The translations under genes were made by a program, and so were the position numbers. Under the pieces are notes generated by a model. It saw only the letters and a list, made by a program, of their open reading frames with translations, was not told the origin of the DNA and did no database searches. From Brucella anthropi_A (lineage in GTDB: Bacteria; Pseudomonadota; Alphaproteobacteria; Rhizobiales; Rhizobiaceae): a stretch of 64,000 nucleotides of DNA. The number at the start of each line of letters is the position of its first letter. The stretch's first letter is position 1. Positions 52,593 to 62,017 of this stretch are shown piece by piece. The stretch covers positions 124,001 to 188,000 of the forward strand of contig NZ_LQBD01000036.1 of the NCBI RefSeq assembly GCF_046630315.1, given 5' to 3'.

Positions 52593-53189
52593 CTACTTTC
52601 CTATGGCATTCTCCACCGCCGGCATCAGGTCGTTCTTCACCGACTCCGGCGTGAACGGCCCGACATGCTTGTAGATGATCTTACCGTCCGGGCCGACGAG
52701 GAAGGTTTCCGGCACGCCGTAGACGCCCCATTCGATGGCTGAGCGTCCGGCACGGTCGGCGCCGACAGCGGCAAAGGGATTGCCGAGATCGCCGAGGAAG
52801 CGGCGCGCATTTTCGGGCTGGTCCTTGTAATTGAGGCCAACCACGCGGATGCGTTCGTCCTTGGCGATTTCCATCAAAAGCGGGTGTTCCTGACGGCAGG
52901 GAACGCACCACGATCCCCAGACATTCACCAGCGTCAGCTTACCCTTAAAATCCTCGCTGTCGAGGCCCGGAACAGGCGCGCCATCGCGCACCAGACCTTC
53001 GACAGGCGGCAGGTTGGTCTGCGGGGCCTGCTTGCCGATCAGCGCGGACGGTATCGTCGTATTGTCCTTGCCCGACAGAAGCTGGACCGCGAAGACCGCT
53101 GTCAGTCCGACGAAAATCGCCAGCGGCAGCAGGGCAACCCAAGTGGAGCGCTTTTTCGGCGCGACGGGCTTTTCGGTCGTTTCGGTCAT
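52593..53189 (-). CDS. ccmG: periplasmic thiol:disulfide interchange protein CcmG/DsbE
   Basis: Predicted 198-residue membrane-anchored thioredoxin-like protein. One N-terminal helix (WVALLPLAIFVGLTAVFAVQLL) anchors it facing the periplasm. The redox motif is WGSWCVPCRQEHP, and GVYGVPETFLVGPDGKI carries the cis-Pro loop typical of CcmG. It reduces apocytochrome c or CcmH so heme can be attached. Its ATG overlaps the ccmD stop by four bases (ATGA). Last gene of ccmABCDG. Confidence 0.95.
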   Translation of the reverse strand: MTETTEKPVAPKKRSTWVALLPLAIFVGLTAVFAVQLLSGKDNTTIPSALIGKQAPQTNLPPVEGLVRDGAPVPGLDSEDFKGKLTLVNVWGSWCVPCRQEHPLLMEIAKDERIRVVGLNYKDQPENARRFLGDLGNPFAAVGADRAGRSAIEWGVYGVPETFLVGPDGKIIYKHVGPFTPESVKNDLMPAVENAIGK

Positions 53190-53356
53190 TGTACCTTACC
53201 GGGGGATTTTGCGGAACGGCGGCGAACGCCCTGCATTTCCAACCGCTTCAGTTCGTTTTTCTGGATACGCTGATCGATCAATATCCAGCCGATGGTGACG
53301 ACAAGTGCCGCGACCGTGATGCCATAGGAGGCGAGAACAAAGCCGAAGTGATTCAT
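53186..53356 (-). CDS. ccmD: heme exporter protein CcmD
   Basis: Predicted 56-residue protein read from the sequence by hand: MNHFGFVLASYGITVAALVV, then TIGWILIDQRIQKNELKRLE and a basic tail. One transmembrane helix with a basic cytoplasmic end is the CcmD pattern. It helps release heme-loaded CcmE from the CcmABC complex. Start overlaps the ccmC stop by four bases and its stop overlaps ccmG by three, so translation is coupled through all three. Confidence 0.9.
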   Translation of the reverse strand: MNHFGFVLASYGITVAALVVTIGWILIDQRIQKNELKRLEMQGVRRRSAKSPGKVQ

Positions 53357-54150
53357 AGCGCGCCCTCCTGTGCCTTGGTCTTGCGGTCGGCATTGCGTGC
53401 GGCAAGTTTCTTCATCGACGCCACGCGGCGACGCCAGATTTCATTGCGCATGGCCATCATGTGCAGCGTGAAGAACAGAAGCGAGAAGCCGATAGCCATC
53501 ACAAAAAGCGGGCGCAGCATGGATGCATCGATGGTGGGGCCGTCCATGCGGAACACCGAAGCCGGCTGGTGCAGCGTGTTCCACCAGTCGACCGAGAATT
53601 TGATGATCGGAATATTGACGAAGCCGACCAGCGTGAGCACGGCCACGGGCTTGGCGCCTTTTGCCGGATCAGCAAAAGCCCGCGACAGCGCGATAATGCC
53701 GAGATACATCAGGAACAACACGAAAACCGAGGTCAGCCGCGCATCCCACACCCACCATGTGCCCCACATCGGCTTGCCCCACAGCGAGCCGGTGGCAAGC
53801 GCAAGCGCGGTGAAGACAGCGCCCAGGGGCGCGGCGGCGCGGATCGACACATCGGCCAGCGGATGCCGCCAGACCAGCGTGCCCAGCGCCGAAACGGCCA
53901 TGATCGAGTAGCACATCATGGAAAGCCATGCGAAAGGCACATGGATATACATGATGCGGACCGTCATGCCCTGCTGGTAATCCTCCGGCGACAGGAAGAA
54001 GACCATATAAAGACCAGCCGCCAGAAACAGCACCGAAAGCCCGGCCAGCCACGGCAAGACCTTGCCCGCAAAGGCAAGGAACCGCGTGGGATTGGCCAGG
54101 TCGAGCCAGCTCGTGGTTTTAACGGCGTCTTTGGTCATGTCTTTTTCCAT
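53353..54150 (-). CDS. ccmC: heme handling protein CcmC
   Basis: Predicted 265-residue inner-membrane protein with six helices. The Trp-rich periplasmic motif KPMWGTWWVWDARLTS binds heme, and conserved His residues flank it (MYIHVPFAW and WNTLHQPAS). It loads heme onto CcmE. The first ATG is used; an ATG four codons later has the better-placed GGAAAAAGA. It follows ccmB by 54 bases. Confidence 0.95.
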   Translation of the reverse strand: MEKDMTKDAVKTTSWLDLANPTRFLAFAGKVLPWLAGLSVLFLAAGLYMVFFLSPEDYQQGMTVRIMYIHVPFAWLSMMCYSIMAVSALGTLVWRHPLADVSIRAAAPLGAVFTALALATGSLWGKPMWGTWWVWDARLTSVFVLFLMYLGIIALSRAFADPAKGAKPVAVLTLVGFVNIPIIKFSVDWWNTLHQPASVFRMDGPTIDASMLRPLFVMAIGFSLLFFTLHMMAMRNEIWRRRVASMKKLAARNADRKTKAQEGAL

Positions 54151-54204
54151 GGCCTCTATTTACCTGCCCCCCCCGTGCCGTTCAATTGACCGTAATCAAC
54201 TGCG

Positions 54205-54870
54205 TCAATCGGTCGAACTTTTGAGCGCCGCGCTCGCGGCCAGAGGTCCAAGAACGGCAAAGAACAGGGTGAGAGCGGCCAAGATGAGAAAGGGCGCCAG
54301 AAAGGGCGCATTGTCTACCGTTGCTCCATGCGAAGCTGATACACCGAAAATGAGTACCGGAATGGTGAGCGGCAGCACGATCACCGATACCAGCAACCCG
54401 CCACGCGGCAGCGCCACGGCAAGCGCCGCCCCCACCGCGCCGATGAAGGCGATGGCTGGCGTTCCCACCAGAAGCGTCAGCGATGTCGCGCCGATTGCCG
54501 TCGCATCCATGTTCATGAACAGGCCCAGCATCGGCGATGCGACCACCAGCGGCAGCACGCTTGCCACCCAATGGGCCACGCATTTCACAAAAACCGTGAA
54601 GGCCAGCATGTGGCTCTCCGCGCCGATCAGCAGAAGATCGAGCGAGCCGTCCTCCCTGTCGGCTTGAAACAGCCGGTCGAGCCCCAGAAGCGTTGCCAGC
54701 AGCGCGCCGATCCACAACATGGCGGGGCCAATGCGCGCCAGAAGATTGAGATCAGGCCCGACGCCGAACGGCATGACGGCAATGACCGCGAGGAAGAACA
54801 ATATGCCGATCAGCGCGCCGCCACCGGCGCGGAAACTGAGGCGCAGATCGCGAAGGAAAAGCGCCAGCAT
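54205..54870 (-). CDS. ccmB: heme exporter permease CcmB
   Basis: Predicted 221-residue membrane protein with six helices. LFLRDLRLSFRAGGGALIGI, GLDRLFQADREDGSLDLLLI and GTPAIAFIGAVGAAL match CcmB. With CcmA it forms the ABC-type complex that releases holo-CcmE. Its start overlaps the ccmA stop by one base. Confidence 0.94.
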   Translation of the reverse strand: MLALFLRDLRLSFRAGGGALIGILFFLAVIAVMPFGVGPDLNLLARIGPAMLWIGALLATLLGLDRLFQADREDGSLDLLLIGAESHMLAFTVFVKCVAHWVASVLPLVVASPMLGLFMNMDATAIGATSLTLLVGTPAIAFIGAVGAALAVALPRGGLLVSVIVLPLTIPVLIFGVSASHGATVDNAPFLAPFLILAALTLFFAVLGPLAASAALKSSTD

Positions 54871-55487
54871 CAGGCGACCTCAAGTGAATAAGCGGCCATG
54901 TCGAGCGAGGATAAAGATTCCAGTCCCAACGGAATATGCGTTGCGGCGACGATCATGCCGCCTTCCCGCATATGTGCGCGCATGATTTCCGCAAAGCGGG
55001 CTTCGGACGCCTTGTCGAGACCGGCGGTCGGCTCGTCGACGATCCAGAGCGGGCGGTGGCTCACCAGAAGTTTTGCGATGGAAACACGCCGCTTCTGCCC
55101 CGTCGACAGGTAGCCGAATGGCAGGTGCTCCACACCGGGCAGATCGACGGCCTCCAGCGCCGCATCGATCTCCGCTTGCGCGGCGCCATTGAACTTCTGC
55201 CAGAACAGGAGGTTCTCCCGCACGCTGAGCGCGGGTTTCATCGCATTCTGGTGGCCGAGATAGTGGCAGGTGGCGCGCACCGGCAACACTGTGCCATCCT
55301 CTCGAAGCTCAACCTTGCCCGCTTCAGGCTGAAGCAGGCCGCATATGATTCGCAGCAATGTGGATTTTCCCGAGCCGTTGGGCCCCGTCACCACCAGCGC
55401 TTCGCCCGCATCAATGGCGAAAGACAGATTGGCAAAAATCGTTTCGCCCCCGCGTTCGCCAGCCAGCTTGTCGGCTTCAAGCCGCAT
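54870..55487 (-). CDS. ccmA: heme exporter ATP-binding protein CcmA
   Basis: Predicted 205-residue ABC ATPase. Walker A VTGPNGSGKSTLLRII, signature LSTGQKRRVSIAKLL, Walker B PLWIVDEPTAGLD and switch His in VAATHIPLG. AAGGAG lies just upstream of the ATG at 55487, preferred to the in-frame GTG at 55508. First gene of ccmABCDG. CcmE, CcmF and CcmH are not in this window. Confidence 0.95.
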   Translation of the reverse strand: MRLEADKLAGERGGETIFANLSFAIDAGEALVVTGPNGSGKSTLLRIICGLLQPEAGKVELREDGTVLPVRATCHYLGHQNAMKPALSVRENLLFWQKFNGAAQAEIDAALEAVDLPGVEHLPFGYLSTGQKRRVSIAKLLVSHRPLWIVDEPTAGLDKASEARFAEIMRAHMREGGMIVAATHIPLGLESLSSLDMAAYSLEVA

Positions 55488-55798
55488 TTTCACTCCTTGG
55501 GATCGCACTCAAACCGATTGAACCGCAACTTCCAAAACACATCGCAACATTTCGCCGCAAGGGGCCGTATTCACGATATTCTGTCTGGAATCGTTTTAGA
55601 AAACTCTCTATATGAGGGCTACCACGCCAGCGGTCGGCGTGGAAACCATTTTTGGCCGATCTCAACCTGTTGCCCTTAAGGACGCAGGCATCGGGACGGA
55701 CAGCGGAAATGACTGCACCCGCACCTTGGCGCGTCCTTGAAACGCTAGCCTAGGCGTTCGTCCTGGTTTTCCGGCCAGTAGCATGAAGGACGAACGCA
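55488..55798. other. divergent spacer ccmA / acnA
   Basis: This 311-base spacer drives ccmA (minus) and acnA (plus). It contains TTTAGAA-AACT-CTCTATA (55595-55612), a partial match to the Irr iron-control element. AAGGA at 55786-55790 is the acnA ribosome site. No gene seen. Confidence 0.4.
55595..55612 (+). promoter_or_regulatory. partial Irr-type iron-control element upstream of acnA
   Basis: TTTAGAA (55595-55601) is a perfect left half of TTTAGAA-N-TTCTAAA. Four bases later CTCTATA matches the right half at 5 of 7 positions. Located about 190 bases before the acnA start. Low confidence. Confidence 0.25.
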
Positions 55799-58486
<2,688 letters not shown>

Positions 58487-58535
58487 AGCGCGTTTCGATC
58501 TGACTGGATCAGATCGGCGCTGATATGAAATCGGG

Positions 58536-58563
58536 AGCCGCCGGAGAAATCCGGCGGCTTCTT
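58536..58563 (+). terminator. intrinsic terminator after acnA
   Basis: AGCCGCCGGA (58536-58545) and TCCGGCGGCT (58550-58559) form a perfect 10-bp stem with a GAAA tetraloop, followed by TCTTTG. Confidence 0.82.
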
Positions 58564-58661
58564 TGTTCTGGATCAGGCTCTCACCGTAACGTGAATTCCT
58601 ATTGATTGTCGAACTTCTTACATAATAGATGTCAGCGACAATTATTGCAGGATGAAACGAA

Positions 58662-59480
58662 GTGATACTCCACGCCCCCTTCTATGGGAGAGGTCCATGG
58701 CTTACCGGTGCGTATCTGCCCGGCTGGCGAAGCATCTGTGCCGTTCTGGGGCTGGCTTTCACCGGCTGCATCTCCATGCAGGGGCTGGCCAAGGCACAGG
58801 ACAGCAACAGGAAAACCGCCGTTCTGGAGCTCTACACCAGCCAGGGCTGCAAGTCCTGCCCCCCGGCTGACCAGAATTTCGCGAAATATGCCGACGATCC
58901 CAATGTTCTGGCACTGTCGTTCCACGTCAATTACTGGGATTATATGGGCTGGCGCGACACGCTTGCCACCCAGGAGAATACCGACCGGCAGAATGCCTAT
59001 CGCAATTCCTTCAATGCCCGCATGATCTATACGCCACAGGCCATCATCAACGGCACGGCGGAAGTGAATGGCCGCGACAGCGGCAGCCTTCGCACACAGG
59101 TCGGGGCCAAAACGCTGGATGTCCCGGTTTCGATCGCACAGCTCAATGACGGGCGCCTGTCCATCGACATCGGCGCCGGCGAAAAACCGAAAGCCCCGGT
59201 GCATGTGGTGCTGTTCTATTTCCGCGATTCGGTGACTATCCCGATCACGGAGGGCGAAAATGCCGGTCAGACCGTCACCTATCGCAACACGGTCCACGAC
59301 ACCACTACGATCGGCATGTGGGATGGCAAGCCGCTGAAAATCGAGATCCCGGCTTCGGAGCTGAAGCGCAAGGATGTTTCGGGCTGCGCGGTGGTGCTTC
59401 AGGAAACCCGCGACGACAACACGCTCGGCCCCATCCATGGCGCGGCCATGTTCAAGCAGCCGAAACCTGTCAGTCTCTGA
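58662..59480 (+). CDS. DUF1223 secreted thioredoxin-like protein
   Basis: Predicted 272-residue protein with an N-terminal hydrophobic export segment (SICAVLGLAFTGCISM) that also carries a possible Cys. The mature domain opens AVLELYTSQGCKSCPPADQN with a thioredoxin-type C-x2-C pair, followed by ALSFHVNYWDYMGWRD and YTPQAIINGTAEVNG, all typical of DUF1223. Reaction unknown; a periplasmic redox role is likely. The start codon is GTG at 58662 with AGGA 9 bases upstream; the start is uncertain because no better in-frame ATG precedes the signal segment. Confidence 0.85.
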   Translation: MILHAPFYGRGPWLTGAYLPGWRSICAVLGLAFTGCISMQGLAKAQDSNRKTAVLELYTSQGCKSCPPADQNFAKYADDPNVLALSFHVNYWDYMGWRDTLATQENTDRQNAYRNSFNARMIYTPQAIINGTAEVNGRDSGSLRTQVGAKTLDVPVSIAQLNDGRLSIDIGAGEKPKAPVHVVLFYFRDSVTIPITEGENAGQTVTYRNTVHDTTTIGMWDGKPLKIEIPASELKRKDVSGCAVVLQETRDDNTLGPIHGAAMFKQPKPVSL

Positions 59481-59991
59481 GCGCAGGGGCGCGCAAAGAG
59501 GTGCGCATTGTGCGGTTGAACGAAAACATTTCGGGGTGATTGTCGCCGTGACGCCCGGCGAATGTTGCAAGCTGGAAAAGTTGGTTCGGTTCAGGCCGTC
59601 CTTTGGGCGGGGGGCTTGGGGTCGGACGTACCTGAACCGAACCGTCTCAGGCAACGTGTAGATGCTGAAGCCATAATCAGGCTGGAATGCGAAGCTGACA
59701 AGGCGAAAATGTGGCCGGCAATCACCATTGCAAACAGGCATTCTCTTTTCGTGATTACTAATATAAAGCCCGCATCCCTATTTGTTGGAGGCTTTTCCGG
59801 GTGGAAACCACGGTTGAAATCCGGCATCCACAGCCTCCCCTTGAAATTGTTTCACAAAAGCATCACCCTGTTGTCATGCACCGGCTCGGTTCGCGGCATC
59901 GTTGACGGCGAATACCGATATGGTCGCGCGCTGTTTGTTTTCGCGCCTGTCCGGCTGGGCTTGCGCTCTGCAAAAGGCTGAAAGGAAGGCA
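59481..59991. other. 511-base intergenic spacer with a long inverted repeat
   Basis: The main element is the 13-bp inverted repeat at 59583-59643. GGAGGCT (59780s) and AGCCTCC (59830s) could form another stem. AAGGAAGG before 59992 is the ribosome site of the DUF2794 gene. No convincing gene is seen, and composition is ordinary. Confidence 0.45.
59583..59643. repeat. 13-bp perfect inverted repeat with structured loop
   Basis: GGTTCGGTTCAGG (59583-59595) is the exact reverse complement of CCTGAACCGAACC (59631-59643). Inside the 35-base loop, CGTCC and GGACG can pair as well, giving a long interrupted helix around a G-rich apex. No T-run follows. Candidate small RNA or regulator site. Confidence 0.5.
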
Positions 59992-60384
59992 ATGGATACG
60001 TCAAGCGCAGCGAATGAGGATTTGTCATCCCCGTCTCCCTCGTCTGCTTCGCCGAAGGTCGTTCCTCTCGACCGTGCCCGACCGGCTCCCGTCAGTTTCA
60101 ACCGGCATGAACTCGGCAAGATCCTGAACATCTATGGCCGCATGGTCGCCTCCGGCGCGTGGCGTGATTATGCCATCGATCATCTGGCTGACCGCGCCGT
60201 GTTTTCCATCTTTCGCCGCGCAAGCGAGATGCCGCTTTTCCGCATCGAAAAGAATCCGAAACTGGCGCAGAAACAGGGCGCCTATTCGGTCATCGCCGCA
60301 AGCGGGCTCATCATGAAGCGCGGCCATGAGCTGGAGCGCGTGCTGCGCGTGTTCGACAAGAGCCTCAAGCTCGTGGAAAGCTGA
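59992..60384 (+). CDS. DUF2794 protein
   Basis: Predicted 130-residue cytosolic protein. After a Ser/Pro-rich N-terminus, VSFNRHELGKILNIYGRMVA, SGAWRDYAIDHLADRAVFSI and KNPKLAQKQGAYSVIAASGL follow the DUF2794 consensus, a short family conserved across Rhizobiales. Function unknown. The ATG at 59992, after AAGGAAGG, is chosen over the frame opening at 59902. Confidence 0.85.
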   Translation: MDTSSAANEDLSSPSPSSASPKVVPLDRARPAPVSFNRHELGKILNIYGRMVASGAWRDYAIDHLADRAVFSIFRRASEMPLFRIEKNPKLAQKQGAYSVIAASGLIMKRGHELERVLRVFDKSLKLVES

Positions 60385-60403
60385 TCCTTCGTTGCATTGT
60401 GTA

Positions 60404-60943
60404 TCATGAAAGCGGCGGTGTTCCCGGTTCCGTTGAACGCCCGCCATTGAGCGGCAATTGCATCAGCACCGTGTCCAGCCAGCGTCCGTGCTTGAAGCCC
60501 GAACCCTCGATGCGGCCGCAATGGGTAAAGCCCAGGCTTTCATGCAGCTTCACCGAACCGATATTGTGCTCGCCGTCGCCGATCACCGCCAGCAACTGGC
60601 GAAACCCCAGGGCGGAAATCCGCGCGATGAGTTCGCGCAGCAGAAGCTTGCCAATGCCCTGCCCCTTCGCGTCGGGGGCGATATAGATCGAATCCTCCGC
60701 AAGCCAGCGATAGGCTGGCCGGACGCGGAAATAGCTCGCATAGGCATAGCCGAGAATCCGACCCCCATCCTCCGCGACGAGGATCGGAAAGCCCTGCTCC
60801 GCAAATGCCGCAAAACGCTTTGCCATTTCGTCCATTGTCGGCGGCTCGATTTCATAGGAGCCGGCGCCGGTCAGCACGGCTTCCCTATAGATGGCGGTGA
60901 TGGTTTGGATATCGGCAGGCTGGAAATCACGAATGACGGGCAT
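60404..60943 (-). CDS. GNAT N-acetyltransferase, phosphinothricin acetyltransferase-like
   Basis: Predicted 179-residue acetyltransferase. The start VIRDFQPADIQTITAIYREA and EIEPPTMDEMAKRF, then the acetyl-CoA loop DAKGQGIGKLLLRELI and SVKLHESLGFTHCGRIEGSG, follow the Pat/Bar/MddA subgroup. These N-acetylate small amines such as methionine sulfoximine or phosphinothricin. The native substrate is unknown. Convergent with the DUF2794 gene, 19 bases between stops. Confidence 0.88.
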   Translation of the reverse strand: MPVIRDFQPADIQTITAIYREAVLTGAGSYEIEPPTMDEMAKRFAAFAEQGFPILVAEDGGRILGYAYASYFRVRPAYRWLAEDSIYIAPDAKGQGIGKLLLRELIARISALGFRQLLAVIGDGEHNIGSVKLHESLGFTHCGRIEGSGFKHGRWLDTVLMQLPLNGGRSTEPGTPPLS

Positions 60944-61009
60944 GGAAGGAACCGGAAAATGAGTTCAAACATTTCCAACATGCATCATGAAACGGCCGGA
61001 CAAAAGCAA

Positions 61010-61035
61010 AAAGGGCAGCGTTTCCGCTGCCCTTT
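61010..61035 (-). terminator. intrinsic terminator after the Bax-inhibitor-like gene
   Basis: AAAGGGCAGCG (61010-61020) and CGCTGCCCTTT (61025-61035) form a perfect 11-bp stem around TTTC. On the minus strand it is followed by a T-run. It begins 23 bases past the stop at 61058. Confidence 0.87.
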
Positions 61036-61057
61036 GTCCGGTCCGGTTCCGGCCTGA

Positions 61058-61795
61058 TTATTCACGGTTGCCCATGAATTGCAGCAGGAACATGAACATG
61101 TTGATGAAGTCGAGATAGAGACGCAGCGCGCCCATCACGATCTTGCGGCCCTGCGTGTCGGCAGCGTCGCCTTCATAGTACATTTCCTTGATCGACTGCG
61201 TGTCGTAGGCGGTGAGGCCCGCGAAGATCAGGACGCCGATCACCGAGATTGCGAACTGCAACGCGGTGGAGCCGAGGAAAATATTGACGACCGAAGCGAG
61301 GATGAGGCCGAAAAGACCCATCATCAGGAACGAGCCCATGGCGGACAGGTCGCGCTTGGTCGTGTAACCATAGAGCGACAGTGCGCCGAAGGATGCAGCC
61401 GTCACGAAGAAGGTGCGCACGATGCTCTGGCCCGTGAAGACGATGAAGATCGACGAGAGCGACAGGCCCACGAGCGCCGCATAGCCCCAGAAGATCGCCT
61501 GTGCCGCGCCGACGGAAAGGTTCTGGATGCGGAAGCTCAGGAAGAACACTGCCGCCAGCGGAGCGAGCATGATGACCCAGCGCAGCGGGCTTGCGAAAAG
61601 AAGCTGCTGGAAAGCCGGGTTGGACTGGGCGAGCGCGGCCGTGCCGAATGCGGCAAGGCCGGTAACGGCCAGGCCGATAGCCATCATGTTATAGACGCCA
61701 AGCATATAGCTGCGCAGGCCCTGGTCGATGCCTGCATCGGCGCGAGCGCCGCCTACCGGCCTCTGCTGCGCCTGAATATTGCGAAAGTCAGCCAT
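61058..61795 (-). CDS. Bax inhibitor-1-like (UPF0005) membrane protein
   Basis: Predicted 245-residue inner-membrane protein with seven hydrophobic helices. YMLGVYNMMAIGLAVTGLAA, FWGYAALVGLSLSSIF and AGLTAYDTQSIKEMYYEGD near the C-terminus are BI-1 hallmarks; the Asp in AYDTQ belongs to the pH-sensing acidic pair of calcium-leak members (BsYetJ). Likely a pH-dependent ion leak or stress protein; the role here is unknown. Divergent spacer to the permease gene is 222 bases, same strand. Confidence 0.9.
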   Translation of the reverse strand: MADFRNIQAQQRPVGGARADAGIDQGLRSYMLGVYNMMAIGLAVTGLAAFGTAALAQSNPAFQQLLFASPLRWVIMLAPLAAVFFLSFRIQNLSVGAAQAIFWGYAALVGLSLSSIFIVFTGQSIVRTFFVTAASFGALSLYGYTTKRDLSAMGSFLMMGLFGLILASVVNIFLGSTALQFAISVIGVLIFAGLTAYDTQSIKEMYYEGDAADTQGRKIVMGALRLYLDFINMFMFLLQFMGNRE

Positions 61796-62017
61796 GACTT
61801 AAATCCTTTTGCCATGTCCCGTCCGGTGTCGGGGCGGTCAAAAGGCCGATCCGCCGCCAGGCGCCGCTGGCGGGACCCCAGCATGCCTGCCTGACATTAT
61901 GGGGATTTCAACCCTCCCGTACAAGTACCACCTGTAAAAAAACGTGATGCCCGCAATGGCCTTCCGAAACGCATTCCCCATGCGATCCAAAGGGTTAAGC
62001 CTTACATTACAAAAGTT

